10,977 nt of DNA from assembly GCA_003694825.1 (NCBI GenBank), contig RFJS01000319.1:1-10977 (forward strand), read 5' to 3'. The translations under genes were made by a program, and so were the position numbers. Below the pieces are notes generated by a model. The model was not told the origin of the DNA. It saw nothing but the letters and a program-made list of their open reading frames with translations, and did no database searches. Shown here piece by piece: positions 7,805 to 10,977 of this stretch (the first letter of the stretch is position 1; each line of letters opens with the position of its first letter). Origin of the DNA: Verrucomicrobiota bacterium. GTDB lineage: Bacteria > Verrucomicrobiota > Verrucomicrobiia > Opitutales > Opitutaceae.

Positions 7805-7819
7805 GGTCAATCGTTGACT
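7805..7819. promoter_or_regulatory. Candidate LacI-family operator, copy 1 (upstream of regulator gene)
   Basis: GGTCAATCGTTGACT contains the inverted repeat GTCAA-TCG-TTGAC (7806-7818). A second copy, identical at 14 of 15 positions, lies upstream of the GH117 gene. The right half, TTGACT (7814-7819), can double as a -35 box, with a poor -10 candidate, GATAGC, at 7837-7842. A bound repressor would block RNA polymerase. It lies 30 bp before the regulator's GTG, which suggests autoregulation. Confidence 0.65.
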
Positions 7820-7849
7820 TTCACCCGACGAGCCGGGATAGCTCCCGGC

Positions 7850-8983
7850 GTGGATCCAGAACGGTTTGTCAGTCTTCGGGAAATCGCCGAGCGGGTCGGC
7901 GTGTCGGTATCGGCGGTGTCGCTGGCATTGCGCAACAGCCCGAAGGTCTCCGAGGCGAGGCGGCGGGAAATTCAGCGGGTGGCGGAGGAGATGGGCTACC
8001 GGCGGGATCCCCGGGTGTCCGAGCTGATGGAACACCTGCGGACGACGCGGCCGCAGCGGCTGCGGGCGTTGATCGGCGTTCTCGTGCCGGAGCTGACGCG
8101 CAGGGAGCTCGAACGCTACACGGGATTGCGGGCGATGATTGCCGGGGTGCGCGACCTCGCGGCGCGCATGGGCTACGGGGTCGATGTTTTTCATCTCGGC
8201 GAGCCGGGGATGACCGCTGAGCGCGTGCGTTCGATTCTCCTCGCGCGGGGCATCAAAGGGGTGGTGGTCGCGCCGTTCGCCTCGGGTGTGGCGCGGTTCG
8301 ATTTCGACTTCGAGGGCTTTTGTCCGGCGACGGCGGGCTACAGCATCGTCGAGCCGAGGCTGCATCGCGCCTGTCCGGACTACCTGCAGATGATGGACGA
8401 GATCCTGGCGACGTGCGTGCGCTTCGGCTACCGGCGTATCGGGCTGGTCATGACATACAAGGAGGGCGGCATCGGGCACAAGCTCTTCACCTCCTCCTAT
8501 CTGTATTTTCAGGCGAAACAGCCCGAGGCGGAGCGCATCCCGCTGTTGCCGTGCCCGCGGTTGAATCCGCGGCAGACGCCGCGCGTCGATCCGGCGGCGG
8601 TCGCGCCCTGGTGGGAGGCGCATCGGCCGGAGGTCGTGATCGGGACCGGGCCGGTTTACACGGCTCTGTGCGAGCTGGGGCTGCGGATTCCCGAGGATGT
8701 GGCCTTCGCCAGCCTGGATCTCTCCGAAGACCCCCGCGATGCCGCCGGGGTCGACCATCGCTACGACCTCGTGGGGCGGGAGGCATTCAAGCTCGTCCTC
8801 TCGCGGTTGAACCTGAACTTCACGGGTGTGCCGGAGTCGCCGCGGACGGTGTTGGTGGACAGTCGTATGCGGCCGGGCTTCTCCCTGCCGGACCGCACCG
8901 GGCGGCAGCCGTTGCCGGAGGCCGATCCGGCGGCGCGGCAGGCGAGCCGATCGGGGCCGGTCTTTCGTGGCTTCGTCGACTGA
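7850..8983 (+). CDS. LacI-family transcriptional regulator
   Basis: The 377-residue product has an N-terminal LacI helix-turn-helix (SLREIAERVGVSVSAVSLALRN at 8-29, then SPKVSEARRREIQRVAEEMGY) and a periplasmic-binding-protein-like effector domain from about residue 72 (LRALIGVLVPEL, RIGLVMTYKEGGIGH, PEVVIGTGPVYTALCELGLRIPEDVAFASLDL). The segment after the HTH, RRDPRVSELM, replaces the canonical LacI hinge-helix consensus; I associate this variant with Verrucomicrobiota. No ATG stands near the HTH in this frame; the frame extends back into the isomerase gene, which is not plausible. GTG at 7850 gives a seven-residue lead before the HTH and has no Shine-Dalgarno. The effector is unknown; the neighbours point to an agar-derived sugar. 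The two repeated 15-bp elements are its likely binding sites. Confidence 0.92.
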   Translation: MDPERFVSLREIAERVGVSVSAVSLALRNSPKVSEARRREIQRVAEEMGYRRDPRVSELMEHLRTTRPQRLRALIGVLVPELTRRELERYTGLRAMIAGVRDLAARMGYGVDVFHLGEPGMTAERVRSILLARGIKGVVVAPFASGVARFDFDFEGFCPATAGYSIVEPRLHRACPDYLQMMDEILATCVRFGYRRIGLVMTYKEGGIGHKLFTSSYLYFQAKQPEAERIPLLPCPRLNPRQTPRVDPAAVAPWWEAHRPEVVIGTGPVYTALCELGLRIPEDVAFASLDLSEDPRDAAGVDHRYDLVGREAFKLVLSRLNLNFTGVPESPRTVLVDSRMRPGFSLPDRTGRQPLPEADPAARQASRSGPVFRGFVD

Positions 8984-9024
8984 ATGGCGTTTCCGGGCCG
9001 CTCGCGGACGCGGTCGGCCGGCGT

Positions 9025-9039
9025 GGTCAAGCGTTGACT
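9025..9039. promoter_or_regulatory. Candidate LacI-family operator, copy 2 (upstream of GH117 gene)
   Basis: GGTCAAGCGTTGACT matches copy 1 at 14 of 15 positions; the only difference is in the 3-nt spacer of the inverted repeat GTCAA-N3-TTGAC (9026-9038). It lies in the regulator/GH117 spacer, about 190 bp before the GH117 start. TTGACT could again be a -35 box, but no good -10 follows at the right distance. Confidence 0.65.
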
Positions 9040-9227
9040 GATTTTGGGCCGAGGCGGGGGGCGTCTGCCCTTGAGTGGCGCGGGCGGGCGGTCATGGATG
9101 CGCATGATGCCCGGGCGGGCGCAACAGCGTGTGAACGGACATCATGGCCAGACCCCGAAAGCCCACCGGAAGCGATCCGATCCGGTTCGTCTCCGCAACC
9201 ACAAGAGTGATCACCGAGGAAGCCAAT
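9040..9227 (+). other. Leader region of the GH117 gene, with a strong ribosome site at its end
   Basis: 188 bp between the second operator copy and the GH117 start. GAGGA at 9216-9220, 7 nt before the ATG at 9228, is the best Shine-Dalgarno in the window and decides the start of that gene. The rest is GC-rich. I see no RNA gene and no convincing protein; a 38-codon frame at 9093-9209 has no support. Confidence 0.6.
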
Positions 9228-10553
9228 ATGCGCAGATCTGGATACGCCGCCGCGGGCGGCCTTGTTTTCGTTCTCCTCCTCGCCGGACTGGCCCCGGCGC
9301 GAGGAGCCTTCCCGCACAGGATGCCGGCGGAAAATCCGGACATCCCGTTGAGCGCCGCGATGGAGCGGATCTTCGACTATCCGGCGCCGCGTCCCCAGGA
9401 CAACGAACTCTATACCTTGTTCAAGTATACGCCGCTGGAGGAATTCGACTACCACGGCGGGGATGGCACGGTGTCGCGCCGCGATCCGTCGCGCCCGATA
9501 TACGTCAACGGGCGTTATTACATCTGGTATACAAAGCGCCACACCGTCGCTCCGCCGGTCGGCGCCCACCGCGCCGCCGAGGCGACGGACGAGATACCCT
9601 CGACCGACTGGGATCGTTGCGAGATCTGGTATGCGACCAGTGAGGACGGTTTCACCTGGAAGGAGCAGGGGGTGGCGGTTCCCCGTCCGCCCAAACCGCA
9701 TCCGGGATGGCGGTCGGTGGCGACGCCGGATATCCTGATCTGGAAGGGGCGCTACTACCTGTATTATCAGGCATTCAACGAAGCCAGCGGCAGGCGTGGC
9801 GACTGGTGTGCGGTCTCGGCCTCCTGGGCCGACTCGCCGGACGGGCCGTGGACGCCGACCTTGCGGACCATTATCCCCACCGGAGAGCCCGGCGACTGGG
9901 ATCAGGATGCGATTCACGATCCGCACCCGATTGTCTATAAAGGCAAGATATACGCCTACTACAAGGCCGCCTTCAACAAGTGGCCGGACATGCGTGACAA
10001 GTACATGGTCGGGCTCGGCCTCGCCATCGCCGATGATCCGCTCGGCCCCTTTCGCAAGTGCGCACTCAACCCCGTGCTCAATTCCGGTCACGAGACCACC
10101 TTCTTCCCCTTTCGCGAGGGCGTGGCGGCGCTCGTCATCCGCGACGGCAATGAACGATGCACGATCCAGTATGCGGAGGATGGCATCAACTTCCACATTG
10201 CGTCGGTCGTCTCTTTCGTTCCCGTGGCGGCGGCTCCGTATACGCCGGATGCTTTCAGCGACAGTGGTGACGGACGCGGGGTCACCTGGGGACTCTGCCA
10301 CTTCACCAACGCGGGTGGGCCGGGACGGCAATATTCGATCATGGCCCGTTTCGACTGCGACCTCAGCCGCGACGTCCATGATCCCGCGATGAAGGGCGTG
10401 AACATCTGGCATCGGCCGGAGGTGTATTTTGCGCAAGGGCTGAGCCCGGAACAGAAGGCGCGGATCCTCGAGCGGGAGCGAAGGCGGGCCGACGCTCGCG
10501 TGGCCGCCGGGAGCGAATCCGGCGAAACCGATACAACAGAACAGCCAAAGTGA
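9228..10553 (+). CDS. Secreted GH117 enzyme, 3,6-anhydro-L-galactosidase (neoagarobiose hydrolase) type
   Basis: GH117 enzymes remove 3,6-anhydro-L-galactose from the non-reducing end of neoagaro-oligosaccharides, a late step of agar breakdown. The 441-residue product has a signal peptide (MRRSGY, then a hydrophobic run at about 7-22, likely cleaved after ARG at 26) and a five-bladed propeller. Family blocks are DGTVSRRDPS at 79-88, DWDRCEIWYATSEDGFTWKEQG at 127-148, PRPPKP at 152, GWRSVATPDIL at 160, YYLYYQ, ADSPDGPW, AIHDPHPIVYKGK at 228-240, NSGHET at 285-290, and GRGVTWGLCH near 349. D86, D231, H288 and E289 match the catalytic set reported for BpGH117 (D90, D245, H302, E303), and the 58-residue gap between the last Asp and the Glu is the same. 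An earlier in-frame ATG at 9144 would bury the signal peptide, while 9228 has a strong Shine-Dalgarno. The gene overlaps the next by GTGA. It is related to ahgA of Zobellia. Confidence 0.88.
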   Translation: MRRSGYAAAGGLVFVLLLAGLAPARGAFPHRMPAENPDIPLSAAMERIFDYPAPRPQDNELYTLFKYTPLEEFDYHGGDGTVSRRDPSRPIYVNGRYYIWYTKRHTVAPPVGAHRAAEATDEIPSTDWDRCEIWYATSEDGFTWKEQGVAVPRPPKPHPGWRSVATPDILIWKGRYYLYYQAFNEASGRRGDWCAVSASWADSPDGPWTPTLRTIIPTGEPGDWDQDAIHDPHPIVYKGKIYAYYKAAFNKWPDMRDKYMVGLGLAIADDPLGPFRKCALNPVLNSGHETTFFPFREGVAALVIRDGNERCTIQYAEDGINFHIASVVSFVPVAAAPYTPDAFSDSGDGRGVTWGLCHFTNAGGPGRQYSIMARFDCDLSRDVHDPAMKGVNIWHRPEVYFAQGLSPEQKARILERERRRADARVAAGSESGETDTTEQPK

Positions 10554-10977
10554 TCTCGAGACGACGCTTTTCGAAGACATTGCTCGCGCTGACGGCGGCG
10601 ACGACAGCCGGCCTCGGGCGCGGGGCTGCGCCGGGGCGGAGGGCGGTTCCGGGTCGTGGAGCCGCCGGGCCGGAACTGCCCTTCAGGGTGCCGGCGGTCT
10701 ACGAAAAGGACTGGGTCTTTCAAAGCGATACCCACAACGTCTGGGGGACGAATATCATCGAGGGCCGGGACGGACGGTTTCACGCCATATTCTCGCGATG
10801 GCCGAAGTTCCGGGGACATCTCGCCTGGGTGACTCACTCGGAAATCGTGCACGCTGTGGCCGACCGGCTGACCGGGCCCTATCGGTTTCGCAAGCTCGTC
10901 CTCCCGCCGCGCGGCAGGACGTATTGGGACGGTGACTGCACCCACAATCCCCACCTCCTCGAATACGACGGAAAGTA
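10550..10977 (+). CDS. Tat-exported GH43-like propeller glycosidase, partial (runs off right edge)
   Basis: GTG at 10550 overlaps the GH117 stop (GTGA), and 142 codons remain open to the right edge. The N-terminus has a twin-arginine signal, SRRRFSK followed by TLLALTAATTAG, matching the Tat consensus (S/T)RRxFxK. This supports the GTG start. The mature part begins near PELPFRVPAVY. Its blocks WVFQSDTHNVWGTNIIE, DGRFHAIFSRWP, HLAWVTHSEIVHAVADRLTGPY, RTYWDGDCTHNPHLLEYDGKY resemble a group of uncharacterised 'glycoside hydrolase family' proteins of Planctomycetota, Verrucomicrobiota and Bacteroidota with a GH43-like five-bladed propeller. Where GH43 usually has the first catalytic Asp, this one has Asn (GTNIIE), so either the catalytic residues sit elsewhere or the chemistry differs. 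Tight coupling to the GH117 gene suggests action on the same glycan. Substrate unknown. Confidence 0.8.
   Translation, partial: MISRRRFSKTLLALTAATTAGLGRGAAPGRRAVPGRGAAGPELPFRVPAVYEKDWVFQSDTHNVWGTNIIEGRDGRFHAIFSRWPKFRGHLAWVTHSEIVHAVADRLTGPYRFRKLVLPPRGRTYWDGDCTHNPHLLEYDGK

Noticed and set aside
7571..7849. The open upstream extension of the LacI frame into slyD.
   Set aside because: It crosses the slyD 3' end and a strong terminator, and its residues resemble no regulator N-terminus.
9093..9209. A small 38-codon frame in the GH117 leader.
   Set aside because: No ribosome site, no recognisable sequence and no regulatory codon run.
9144..9227. An upstream start of the GH117 gene at 9144.
   Set aside because: It adds 28 charged residues before the signal peptide and lacks a ribosome site, while 9228 has GAGGA at 7 nt.
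9027..10580. A 517-codon minus-strand frame opposite the GH117 gene.
   Set aside because: The plus strand encodes GH117 with all catalytic residues and a signal peptide; the minus frame is Arg/Val-rich with no motif.
1..10977. Insertion sequences, CRISPR arrays, tRNA or rRNA genes, attachment sites.
   Set aside because: I looked for transposase motifs, regularly spaced direct repeats, terminal repeats and tRNA-like arms and saw none.

Overview
The window is a GC-rich bacterial chromosome segment with ordinary metabolic genes on the left and the start of a polysaccharide-utilisation cluster on the right. The gene set suggests Verrucomicrobiota, perhaps the Opitutales: a LacI-type regulator lacking the usual hinge signature, exported five-bladed propeller glycosidases, and weak Shine-Dalgarno usage. 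This placement is inference; there is no rRNA or marker gene to confirm it. All eight complete genes end at TGA.

Left part (1-5145, minus strand). An araB-araA-araD operon reads leftwards. It is followed by the N-terminal two thirds of a conserved protein of unknown function that runs off the left edge. araB (ribulokinase) is intact. araA (L-arabinose isomerase) and araD (L-ribulose-5-phosphate 4-epimerase) have full length and conserved frame but are interrupted by in-frame stop codons. araA has TAG at codon 132 (a Glu in E. coli AraA) and TAA at codon 237 (a Tyr). araD has TGA at codon 173 (the Trp of the HGPFxW motif). There are no frameshifts. As written, the arabinose pathway cannot work beyond its kinase.

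Middle part (5146-7754). A spacer with a 20-bp near-palindrome separates araB from the purE-purK pair (minus strand, joined by an ATGA overlap), which carries out the two-step carboxylation of AIR in purine synthesis. purE is divergent from a SlyD-type FKBP prolyl isomerase with a His-rich tail, which ends in a textbook rho-independent terminator.

Right part (7755-10977, plus strand). A LacI-family regulator starting at GTG precedes a secreted GH117 enzyme (3,6-anhydro-L-galactosidase / neoagarobiose hydrolase type). That gene overlaps, by GTGA, a second exported GH43-like propeller protein with a twin-arginine signal, cut by the right edge. Two nearly identical copies of a 15-bp element, GGTCAANCGTTGACT (core inverted repeat GTCAA-N3-TTGAC), lie upstream of the regulator and upstream of the GH117 gene. 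They are the best candidate operators for the LacI protein. The reading is a locally regulated locus for red-algal galactan (agar or porphyran type) oligosaccharides.
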